A stretch of 24,413 bases of DNA from Hyphochytrium catenoides (taxonomy: Eukaryota > Sar > Hyphochytriomycetes > Hyphochytriales > Hyphochytriaceae), in the NCBI GenBank assembly GCA_900088475.1, contig FLMG01003002.1, forward strand, positions 1 through 24,413, written 5' to 3'. The notes under the pieces are model-generated. The model was given only the letters and a program-made list of their open reading frames with translations. It ran no database searches and was not told where the DNA came from. Positions 10,125-18,910 of the stretch are shown here, piece by piece (position 1 is the first letter of the stretch; every line of letters starts with the position of its first letter). The position numbers were made by a program, and so were the translations under genes.

Positions 10125-10564
10125 NNNNNNNNNNNNNNNNNNNNNNNNNNNNNNNNNNNNNNNNNNNNNNNNNNNNNNCGTACACTTTTTCTACTCTCTT
10201 TCTCTCTCTCTCTCCTCTCCACACACATCTTTCTCCTGCTCTCTCTCTCTCTCTCACACGATATTATCTCGTGTTCGGCTCTATATCGCAACTCTTAACG
10301 CTCTCTGCTTATCTCTCTTACCCTGGCTATCTTCTCCTGATCCTTGATCCTTTCTATCTCTTTCATCGTCTCAGGAGAGAGGCACAGCGGATCCTGAGGC
10401 TTGAGCAGGTCGAGCGTCGTGCAGCCGCTCATCCCATTGATCTCCTTAGAGTAAACAGACTTCAGGAACTCTGCCTGCTTTGTGTCTGTATGACGGTTAG
10501 CCAGCCGCCGGATGTGCTCCTTCTCCTCTCTCTCCAACTCGCGCGCCATCCTTGATAGGGGACG
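8155..10564 (-). CDS. Unrecognised charged multi-exon protein, N-terminus not resolved
   Basis: Four minus-strand exons join in phase 0 with GT-AG sites: 10322-10564, 9562-9693, 8773-9129 and 8418-8155, ending in TAA. They give about 331 residues. The first exon is charged and helical (ELEREEKEHIRRLANRH, then LSPETMKEIERIKDQEKIAR). The second is Pro-rich. The third has a Ser-rich middle and a likely coiled coil (VALKQQKAKLQDDLYVLNRK). The last holds the most distinctive stretch, SYAEKYKLYMDSRFATTYEL, followed by DYQGR. I recognise no family; the TTYxxDY pattern faintly recalls microtubule-associated repeat proteins, which is speculation. The first exon may start at the Met at 10549 or continue from an exon further right. 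Introns carry long GA/CT tracts, and the largest contains the assembly gap. Confidence 0.6.
8501..8519. repeat. (GA)n microsatellite
   Basis: A short pure GA tract lies in the last intron (8419-8772) of the minus-strand gene. Confidence 0.85.
8627..8760. repeat. Long (GA)n microsatellite inside an intron
   Basis: A GA tract of about 134 bases, with a CACACA interruption and three GGATAAGAGAGA-type units, lies in the intron 8419-8772. On the coding strand it reads CT and starts 12 bases after the donor site. Confidence 0.9.
9215..9294. repeat. (GA)n/(GC-GA) microsatellite
   Basis: A GA tract with GCGA interruptions lies in the intron 9130-9561. A second short GA tract follows at 9350-9371. 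Confidence 0.9.
10088..10256. repeat. (CT)n microsatellite with a 54-N assembly gap
   Basis: CT repeats at 10088-10124 and 10188-10256 flank a run of N at 10125-10178. The gap lies in the intron 9694-10321 of the unrecognised gene, so it probably removes no exon. Its true length is unknown. Translations crossing it are meaningless. Confidence 0.95.
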
Positions 10565-11100
10565 CTAAGAGGGAGGAAGAGCCGCGGCTGTTGAACGGCG
10601 TCTTGAGATCCTTTGTCTCCACTCTCTCTTCTTTCTCTCTCTCTCTCTCTCTCGTTTTCTCAATCCTTTCTCAGGCCCTAGAAGGCAGAGCCAGAAGAGG
10701 GTCTCTCTCTCATGGTCTGGCTATAATGAGCCACTGGAACCTCTAGACTGCTTGACGATTCTGATGAGAGAGAAGAGAAGAGTCTTCTGCCGCCAAGGCC
10801 ATTCCTTCTCCTTTCTATTGCTATCCGTCAGGCGCTCAGAGAGCGCGGCGCTAGTTAGATCTGATCCCTAGTGCAGGTGGCTCGCTATCTCTTCTCAAGG
10901 CCTTCAGAGCGGCCTTGTCTTCCTCAAGACATGGCATCTGGCCTCTCTCTTCTAACCCGATTTCTTCCCTATCACGTCTCTTCTCTCTCGGCTCTCCTCC
11001 TCCAGTGTCCCGTTTTTCCTCTGGAAGCTGTCTCTCCTCTCCCATGCTCTCTTGATCGTCTGTTCCTGCTCTCTGCCTCTCTTCCAACCTCTTGTCTCTG

Positions 11101-11363
11101 CGTCGTCGCTCCCTTCTTCTCTCGCTCTCTCCTTTCTCTCTCTCTGTCTGCTTTCTTAGTCTCTCCCCGCTCCTTGCTCTGTCTGTCTGTCTCTTGATCT
11201 CTCCCCTTCTCTTACACTCTCTGCCTCTGTCTTTCCCTCTCTCTCTCTTTTTCTCTCTCTCTCTCTCTCTCTTAATCTCTCCCTCTCATAACTCTCTCAG
11301 CCTCTGTCCTTCCCTCTCTCTTTCTTTCTCTCTCTCTCGCTCTCTCTCTCTTTTCTCTTTCTA
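11101..11363. repeat. CT-rich low-complexity tract
   Basis: About 260 bases of TCTC/CTTT/CTGT units on the plus strand have no clean period. Open frames reading Ser-Leu through it are by-products. Confidence 0.85.
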
Positions 11364-11535
11364 GTGAAGGCCGTTTCAGCAGCTGCTAACGGCCATTGCA
11401 TCCATCGTCGTACAGACAAACAGCTATGTAACGACTACAACAGCGATGTTGAACCTTATGGGATATCTGAAGTTTCTCCAAAGGCCGATAGCAGGCGCCG
11501 TCAAGGCTCAGAAAGACTTCGTCTTCTCTACATTA

Positions 11536-11815
11536 GGCCTTCAGATGAGACTCTTTCTATCTGGGTGAAGTCATTCTTGAGACGGCTCCTGTTATAGACG
11601 GACTGACGCCTTAGCCATTAGCTATTCTGAGCGGCGGGCGAGTAGGGTGAGGGAGAGTAACTCAACCTTTGGTCGAGGCCTTCAGATGAGAATCTTTCTA
11701 TCTGGGAGAACTCATTCTTGAGACGGCTCCCGTTATAGACGGACTGACGCCTTAGCCATTAGCTCTTCTGGGGCGGGCGAATAGGGTGAGGGAGAGTAAC
11801 TCAACCTTTGGGCGA
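11536..11815. repeat. Tandem duplication, two copies, period 140 bp
   Basis: The sequence starting AGGCCTTCAGATGAGA at 11536 recurs at 11676. The copies differ at only a few positions (for example GACTC/GAATC, GGTGAAG/GGAGAAC, CCTGTT/CCCGTT) plus a two-base indel near the end. The high identity suggests a recent local duplication. It is not a simple repeat and has no recognisable open frame of its own. Confidence 0.85.
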
Positions 11816-12182
11816 GGGTCCCAGCAGGGAAGTCAGCAAGCAGGGTATGGGAAAGACAGAGGTCTATGGGGGAAGAGGGCACAACATTATTAGAAGATGT
11901 TGAGGGTATATAGTAGTAGCCCATGATGGTGGTGAGACGAGCTACGCTCGGAAGGAGCTTGTCCTTTTCTACCGCTCTAAATAGGCGCAGAGGTTCTCTG
12001 GCCTTCTGAGGCACAGCCACAGTTTCGTTCATGTTATCGTCCGTTCTCCTGTCCCTGTACATCCCTGTTCTCGGCTTCCATTTGTGGATGTTGCCATGCC
12101 ACACTACAAAGCCATCTTTGGCACATGACTGCAGGTCAAACAGCCTGCCTTTTCGGAACCATCTAACGCTCCTAGATTCCAT
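11733..12182 (-). CDS. Possible ORF of 149 codons, unrecognised
   Basis: A minus-strand frame begins with ATG 55 bp downstream of the VPS25 stop. Its first 90 residues are mixed and not repeat-driven (RLFDLQSCAKDGFVVWHG, then AREPLRLFRAVEKDKLLPSV). Its end runs into the second copy of the 140-bp duplication. It could be a small gene, an upstream exon of the 8-10 kb gene, part of the VPS25 3' UTR or chance. No family is recognised. Confidence 0.25.
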   Translation of the reverse strand: MESRSVRWFRKGRLFDLQSCAKDGFVVWHGNIHKWKPRTGMYRDRRTDDNMNETVAVPQKAREPLRLFRAVEKDKLLPSVARLTTIMGYYYIPSTSSNNVVPSSPIDLCLSHTLLADFPAGTLAQRLSYSPSPYSPAPEELMAKASVRL

Positions 12183-12236
12183 AATATACGGCCCATCAGC
12201 CCTACAAGCCCTGCCGCATATCGCTAGTGCTCTTGA

Positions 12237-13557
12237 CTATGCTGTGTAGAGGAACTTGACGCCGCTGTCTTCAGCGGTGGGACCAGGGATGATCTGTGCC
12301 TATTTGTACAAGGAGGAACGCCTGTGTCAAGAAGGGACAGGAGATAACGCTACCAGGGGAAAGGAGAATACCTTGCCCTCGTCTTCTAAAACCTCAAGCG
12401 CCCGCTGGATGAGCCAAGGCTCCAGGTCGTACCACGCTATATAAGGGCACAGCCTCGATGGTGAGAACGCACTAAAACAGACGCTACGAAGAGTATGACT
12501 AGAATTAACGGGAAGAGGTAGCAAAAGAAAAATATAGCAACGAGAAGGCAAGAGAGCTGGCAAGGGAGAGAACGAGCGCAGAACTCACAGGCGTCTCTAG
12601 TCTGATCGCCAGAATGCAACTCCCAAATGGTGTACACCGTGTTCATCATACCCCTGGAAACGACCTAAAGACAAGGCACATGCTTAGGAAACAGAAGATC
12701 CATGCGCACCAAGAGAGAAGCGCTAGGCCCCCTACCAAGAGATCAAGACAGACAGGTAGACACAACAGAGAGAGAGAGAGAGAGAAAGCGGTGGAGCTTG
12801 GACAAGGTGACCTATCAAGGGGCTGTGGACAAGGACGAAGGGAGCCAAAGGTCTCTGCTGATATCTCACATAGTCATAGATCTCTGCAGCCCACTCTTCA
12901 GGCCTCTTCCAGTACAGTCTCAACCGAGTTCTGGTGTCATCCTCCCACTCTCCGAAGCCCGTCTCTATGAGCTCATCGACAATCACCGAGACTGCTTCCT
13001 CACTAAGTTTCCCTAGAAAACGGAGCAAGAAAAATTAGGGTAATTAGTGAAAGCAAGAGACCGAGAACCTTCGAGCCCCAAGCTCTCAGTACAATGAACC
13101 GTGAGAAAGGGAAACTGGATTTAAGTGGCAAAGGGGAAGCGAGCAGCGTTGAGAGTATATTGTGCAGAATAATCGTTATGGAGAAAGGGAAATAGGCGAG
13201 GGAGTCTGCAGGTGAGAGATTGTACTGCTTCTCTCACTGTTGATCTTCTCATTGCTGAAGAGCTGTGACTCCGACGGCAGGAGGATCGGCTGGTTGACAT
13301 GACGGTGGTAGTTTAGAATGAGGTCCCGCCACAACTGGAGCTGCTTCTCTCGAGTCACGCGGATTGGCTGCAGGCTGTCATAGACAGATTGGCAGTAGAC
13401 ACGAATGGAAGACTGTTAGACACCACAAGAAAGCTAGCATGTGAAGAAAGAGTGTCAATTCGAGGGAAGTTTGCAATATGTCTCAACTTCTCAGTCAAAC
13501 TCACGTGTAGAATGGAGGAAAGTTGACAAAATCGGGGAACTGGAACCCCGAGTCCAT
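12237..13557 (-). CDS. VPS25: VPS25, ESCRT-II subunit
   Basis: VPS25 is the winged-helix subunit present twice in ESCRT-II; it binds VPS22/VPS36 and recruits VPS20/CHMP6 of ESCRT-III during cargo sorting into multivesicular bodies. Six exons join in exact phase: 13505-13557, 13238-13374, 12870-13012, 12589-12664, 12372-12436 and 12237-12299. They encode 178 residues; human VPS25 has 176. Diagnostic stretches are FVNFPPFYTLQP at the N-terminus (the PPxF/Y element that docks to the partner subunits), TREKQLQLW, INRKLSEEAV, WKRPEEWAAEIY, TVYTIWEL and the C-terminal GVKFLYTA. All introns are GT-AG, 72-225 bp. The start ATG at 13555-13557 aligns with the usual N-terminus, so the gene looks complete and functional. 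HCF101 diverges from it on the other strand. Confidence 0.95.
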
Positions 13558-14658
13558 GCTAAGATTGTCTTACAACCAGGTAAGCCCAGTCAGAAGCGTC
13601 AGGAGCCCCCTTTATAGCTGTCACCGCCTAGCTGAGGCCCAGCCTCTCATCTATCCCACGGTGGAAGAGGGCAGAATCGATGAAAGTGAGTGAACGAGCT
13701 GTATTAGCTTGCAATGGGGCCGCCTTCTTAAGAGTAAACGTCTGCCAGTGGGGAGCTCCTTTAGCTGATTATGGCTAAAGGCTGTCCCTTGAGGCTGTGC
13801 CAGATCTCAGCATTCTGCAGCTTTTACATTCTTGAGATCTTCGGGGTGCAGATGAGCGGCGCGCTTGTCTGCTTGTCTCTTTGTTTACCTCAAGCTTCAC
13901 ATCGTAGATATCTCTTGGTACCCTTCATTTCCCTAATGCCCTTGTTCATGGTCGCTCTGTCTAACGCACCTTCCTTAACCTAGTTAACCTGTCTGGCGAA
14001 CAAGCAATCAGTACTTGGCACTTTTAGTAAGGTTTACAAGCCCTTTCTATATGGGTTTTACAATTGTGTCTCTAGCGTCACCTAGGTTACCCACCCACAA
14101 TTGATGAGGTGACAGATTCGCATCCTTCAGAGCTCTGTCAGTGCCTTCGCGGGTCAGTCTTCTGATGACCCGCACGGCCAGTTGATGAGAGCCGATGACT
14201 GGATGAGTGTCGAGCGATCGGGAGTGAGAAGGGAGGAGAGAGCGGCGAACAGCAGCAACGCGGAGGAGTGGAGATGCCACAGGGTATGGGAGAAAAGGCA
14301 GTGCCATTATACGCGTGAAAACACTTTCTCAACAAGGTCTGCCCTCGTGCTCCGGTTGCAGCGAATTTGTGAGTGAGGACAGGGCACGGGCTCCTAAACA
14401 GGGCCAGAGCAAGGATGGCCGTCTGAGCCATCCCTTGAAGGTTAGAAGTTAGCCGCTTCTCGAGTATAGCAGGATGCGCATCAGGCAAACGCTTTTGCCG
14501 TCATGCTGGCGATCGCTGCTGGGTTCTGGAGACAAAGGTCTGCGGACTTCCTCTTCTCAGCCTCTTCGCCTCACTGCCATCCTTAACCATTGTTAGTGCT
14601 TCCAGCCTTGGGAAGGCACCGCCCACTATTCCATTCCGTCCCACGACGGCACTACCAG
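13558..14658. other. Divergent region between VPS25 (-) and HCF101 (+)
   Basis: About 1.1 kb lies between the VPS25 start codon and the first recognised HCF101 exon. It should hold both promoters and possibly a 5' exon of HCF101. A plus-strand frame at 13771-13983 is hydrophobic after an ATG (MAKGCPLRLCQISAFCSFY) and could encode a leader, but no convincing donor in phase was found. No TATA box or other element stands out. Confidence 0.4.
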
Positions 14659-14670
14659 CGCGAAGCTCTG

Positions 14671-17600
14671 ATGCGGGAGGAGCAAGTGCTCGAGCGCCTC
14701 CGACAGATCAAAGTCAGAGACATTGAGCGGGATATTGTCACTCTGAACTTCGTGAAGGTTGAGTTTCTCGTCCAACCCATCTGTGCCTGCTGGCATATCC
14801 TGCTGCTGAGCCACTTGATGTTAGCTCTGCCCCTGTTGCCCACCATCTTCGTCCTCTTTGATGCTCGTGCTTAACGAACAGCTATTCCTGACTTGCTTGG
14901 CTCTCTCTCCTCCTGACGCCAGTAATACCTTCCGCCGTGCTTTGAAGTGCGATGCTTTATCCCTGCATATTAATGGGGGCTCCATGGTCTCTATACCTTT
15001 CTTCTGGCTTGTACCTGTGATATTGCTCTGGGTCTTCTTTTGCCTTAGAGCCCTGTGAACAAGCCTCATCTGGTGCACGGTCCCTCTCATCTTCATTACC
15101 CACAGGATCTAAAGATAGAAGGCGAGCGGGTGGAGTTTACTCTTGAGCTTCCACATCTAGCTTTCAAAGAGAAGTCTGAGGTAATAGTCCCACGGCCTTC
15201 CTTTTATTCTCTGGTTGCTTCCTTTCGTCTGCACTTTACTCTTGAAGTGTATGGGATTATGACAGACTGCCTATCCGGATCTTATCCTGTCTCTCCCCGT
15301 CGGGCTTTCATTGTCTCTTCTAATGTCCTCGATCTTTTGCTCTCTCTGGCTCTCTTTCGTCAGCAGTTTGGCTTACCCGCTTATCTGGGTGCTTCTCACC
15401 CTTCCTGTTACATTCCTCCTTTAGTGGCTAAAGGACGCAGAAAGGCGTCTAAAGACCCTACCTTGGGTGCAAAATGTCGATGTCCAGCTTCGTGCAGCTT
15501 CTCCTCGCTACCGCAGCCCCTCAGCACCAAAGAATGCATCTAAGATTGCCAACGTCATAGCTGTCTACAGGTCTAGTTGGAGAAAAGATGTATAACTTAT
15601 TAGCTGCATTTCCTGGCGCACTCAAATTGGTTTGAACTTCACGTCTAGTCGTCTACTACTTTTCGCCGATCTTATGCTTCCCCTCATCCTCGTTGTCGAC
15701 AGACGTTAGTTTTTCATCTCTCACGTTACGTTACATTGTGCACTGTCTATGCCCAGCTGTAAGGGAGGCGTTGGCAAATCGACGACCGCGGTGAATCTTG
15801 CATACAGGTAAGAGCGGTTCGGCACGGGCAATGACTTTAAAAAGATCAAGTCAGTAGGATAGAAAGCGATTGATGCCGCTGAGGATCGGTTAGTGGCAAC
15901 ATATCAGTAGCACCGCTATCGACAAGCGGCTCACTACTAAGCACGCTAGCAATAAGTGCTATCTTGAGCGATTAGGGGAATTGCAGCGCTGAAACCTCCT
16001 TGTGTATGCTTGCCTATAGCTTGAACCAGCTCGGAGCACGCGTGGGTCTGCTCGATGCAGATGTTTACGGCCCTAGCCTTCCCACAATGGTCAAGACCAA
16101 GGACTCAGGTACAGTTCTAGACAGGACCTTCAGTTCCTTTAGAATAATTTTCTCTTACTTGGCTTCAGCAGCTGGATGTGAGTCAAAAGCTCAGCCTGAT
16201 AGTAGGGGCTTCGTGCTGGAGTCACCACGCGCTACATTTCGACGTCTACCGTGTGCTCTCCTACTTACACGCAATGTAGTCTGATTGTTCTTTCTCGTTG
16301 CTGTCCACAGTGCGGCGATCTGAGAAGAATTCTAGCTTTATATATCCAATTGTAAACGAGGGAGTCCGCCTAATGTCTTTTGGATTCGTGAACAAGGGCG
16401 GACCGAGTGGCCGCGGAGCAGCCGTCTTAAGGGGCCCAGTGGTGTCAAGAGTAATTGACCAGGTGCGGAACAGCGGTTGATAAAAGGAAGAAGGACCCTG
16501 GTAGAGCTTCGGTGGCATAGGTGCATGGAGCCAAGCTTGAAAGGGTACTGTCAACCCATGAGAACACCTGAGCTAGAGCAGACGCATCATCAAGAGAGAA
16601 AACAAAGACTCCAAGTACCAATTGTACTGCTCCTTGCGATCCTCACGGTCTTCCTTCTCTCCCTCCCTCTTATTCACGCATACAATCCGTCCTGCCGCTC
16701 CTTCCTTTCCCTGTGCAGCTGATTAGTGGCACTGTGTGGGGAGAGTTAGACTTCCTCGTCGTCGACATGCCTCCAGGCACTGGCGATATTCAGCTCACCC
16801 TCAGCCAACAACTCGCCTTTACGGGTGCAGTAGTAGTCACGACACCTCAGAAACTTAGCGTGGACGATGTGGTTAAGGTACGACAACTGTTGAAGAATCT
16901 CTAGGGAGTGTTCAAACTGAGATTCAAAAGTAGCGGTTCCGCTCTTTATCGTTTATTTGTGTGCCCTGTCCTCTTTCTTTTGGTGTCAGCAGTGATGCTA
17001 AGCCTTGGGTCCAAAACTCTTGGCTCTTTGCTGCGGATATGCATATTATAGGGCATTGACATGTTCACAGCGGTAAAGGTTCCCACCTTTGCTGTGGTGC
17101 AAAACATGGGATACTTTGAATGCGAGCACGGCACCCGATACTATCCGTTCGGGAAAGGTAACCGCGAAGCCAAAGCTTGGGAACTGGGAAGACGTTTGGA
17201 TGACTTAGAGACAGGCGGGGCCGGAAGGATCTGAGCGGACGGAAGTGACTGTGAGAGGGATCGTCAAGAGAGGGATACAAAGCGTGCATGGTTTACCCGT
17301 CGTCTAAGTGCGGCTCCATCTTCCACGGCATAGGCTATCTCCATATTCTGGAAGCCGAGTATGGCCTCAAACCGGATTTCAACTTTCCCCTCATAGAGCC
17401 GCTCACGCAGTGCTGCGATCTGGGAAAGTAAGACGCTTTACTACCCATGGTCTGCGTAGCGTCCTTACAACCTACCTATCTCCCTTTGTCTCACTCTCTC
17501 TCTTTATTTCTGTCTTTCCCTGTTTCCTTCTTTCTTTCTGTTTCTCTTCATACCCAAAAACCCAAGTTGCTGACCATTTACTCTCCGATTCAGGCCATTC

Positions 17601-18500
17601 GTCACAGTGTATCCAGAGCATGCCGTCACCAAGCTTTATCTCGAACTTGCCGATAAGGTAACTGAGGAAGGGCCAAAAAGGGAGGCAAAATGATATCACG
17701 CGTCTGGGAAAGTGTTGAGAAGGTGGCAATGTGTTGCCTCAGAAGGAGTGACGGAGATGGTGGCAAAAGTGGCAGTAGAGCTCAAGCATATCCCTCATAT
17801 CCACTGTCGATTTGCCCTCTAGGTCGTCACTGAAAGCATGCGGCGGCAGTACTCATCCTCACTTCCCCCTACGGTCACCTTCTCGAAGGGGAGAGGAGTA
17901 GTTGTCAGGTAGTCGCCTTGTCAGCTGGCTCTCTATATTTCTCTCCCTTCCTGAAGCTAGAGATCATGTGGTCGATATAAGTGGCACTTCATATAGCCTG
18001 CATTTGGTACCATCTTTTCCTTAAGCTTCAAGCACCGGGACGTCGCTCAATGGTCTAGACGTACTAATGTTGCGGTTCAAGGTTCTTCTATGAAGGAGGA
18101 GCAGAAGAGTTCGCCATCCCAGCTCGCGCGCTGCGGCAGAGCTGTCATTGTGCAGCTTGTGTGGATGAGATGTCGGGTGATAAGGTAAAGGGCATATGCT
18201 TGTCTTATGCCGTCTCTTTCTAGATAACATCTGAATTATAACGCTTTATCCCTATCTCCGGACCCAGCTCTTGGATCCCTCTACCGTGCCGACTGATGTA
18301 GAGCCACTTAGGATCTCTCTTAAGGTAAGGAGAGGATAAACTACTTTTGTTCCTCCCGCTTCATCAATCAACTCCTCATCTTGTCCCCTGCGCAGGGAAA
18401 CTATGCAGTTGCAATTGCATGGAGCGATGGCCACTCTTCGTCTATCTATCCCTACGATCAGCTAAGGAAAATAGCTGGACACGACCATCCGCACCCTTAA
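14671..18500 (+). CDS. HCF101: HCF101-type Fe-S cluster carrier, Mrp/NBP35 family P-loop ATPase
   Basis: HCF101 carries [4Fe-4S] clusters to target proteins; in plants it serves photosystem I and ferredoxin-thioredoxin reductase in the plastid. Fourteen exons join in phase: 14671-14757, 15106-15180, 15425-15570, 15757-15807, 16020-16108, 16311-16462, 16719-16877, 17052-17157, 17334-17427, 17594-17657, 17823-17908, 18082-18184, 18268-18324 and 18396-18500, giving 457 residues. Domains in order are DUF59/MIP18 (about 1-95; [21 protein letters not shown]), the ATPase with deviant Walker [10 protein letters not shown] (104-112), DADVYGPS (132-139) and DMPPGTGD (216-223), then DUF971 (about 365-450; [31 protein letters not shown]). 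DUF971 together with DUF59 separates it from NBP35 and Ind1. The true N-terminus may lie upstream: a splice acceptor sits at 14657-14658, in frame. No targeting peptide is visible. Exon 9 is the least certain. Confidence 0.93.
18062..18082 (+). promoter_or_regulatory. Branch-point-like TACTAAT before a splice acceptor of HCF101
   Basis: TACTAAT at 18062-18068 lies 13 bases before the acceptor AG at 18080-18081. It matches the classic branch-site consensus and supports this acceptor, whose polypyrimidine tract is weak. Confidence 0.5.
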
Positions 18501-18910
18501 ATCATCCCTGCTGCAGGCGCAACCTAGTTTTCCCAACCGTAGTCTTGCATGGCACGCTCGGCGACGCTACGCCCCGGTCACTAGCCGTTCGAGTGCCTTC
18601 AAATGTATAGCTTTGAGTCTTGAATCTCCCCTTTGTCACAATAGATGCGCCAGCAACGGCGTGGTTCTTATCCCTCTTGGCCTTCTGGCGAGTGGCTCTT
18701 TTCCAATCGTGAGGACCGTTGCAGATGAGGGCAGCTAGTTGTTCTTTATCCCTTCGAATGGGTGATGAGTTGGACCGTGGACCTCAAAGTGCGTGAGACG
18801 TGTGTTTGACGAGGCGTAGAGCCGCAGTTGAGGCGGGGTGGCCCTGTGAGCACATAGCTGAAGGAGGCTAGCTCCGCATGGCTGTGTGTGAGGGATGGTC
18901 GATGCACAGC
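18501..18910. other. Convergent spacer between HCF101 and the hydroxylase-glycosyltransferase gene
   Basis: These 410 bp lie between two stop codons on opposite strands and should hold both 3' UTRs. I see no gene, repeat or clear polyadenylation signal. Confidence 0.5.

Larger units (their letters stand above)
10565..12236. other. CT-rich spacer between two minus-strand genes
   Basis: The stretch contains CT-rich DNA (10621-10655, 11101-11363), a 140-bp tandem duplication (11536-11815) and a possible ORF (11733-12182). It may hide 5' exons of the 8-10 kb gene. A minus-strand frame at 10851-11087 ends MPCLEEDKAALKALRRD, but no usable donor follows it. Confidence 0.45.

Noticed and set aside
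15055-15543. 162-codon plus-strand frame as a separate gene
   Set aside because: It is HCF101 exon 15106-15180 read through its intron. The next exon (15425-15570) uses a different frame.
18035-18105. tRNA-like sequence (CGCTCAATGG and GGTTCAAGGTTC)
   Set aside because: The D and anticodon stems do not pair. The region is the end of an HCF101 intron with a TACTAAT branch site followed by coding exon 18082-18184.
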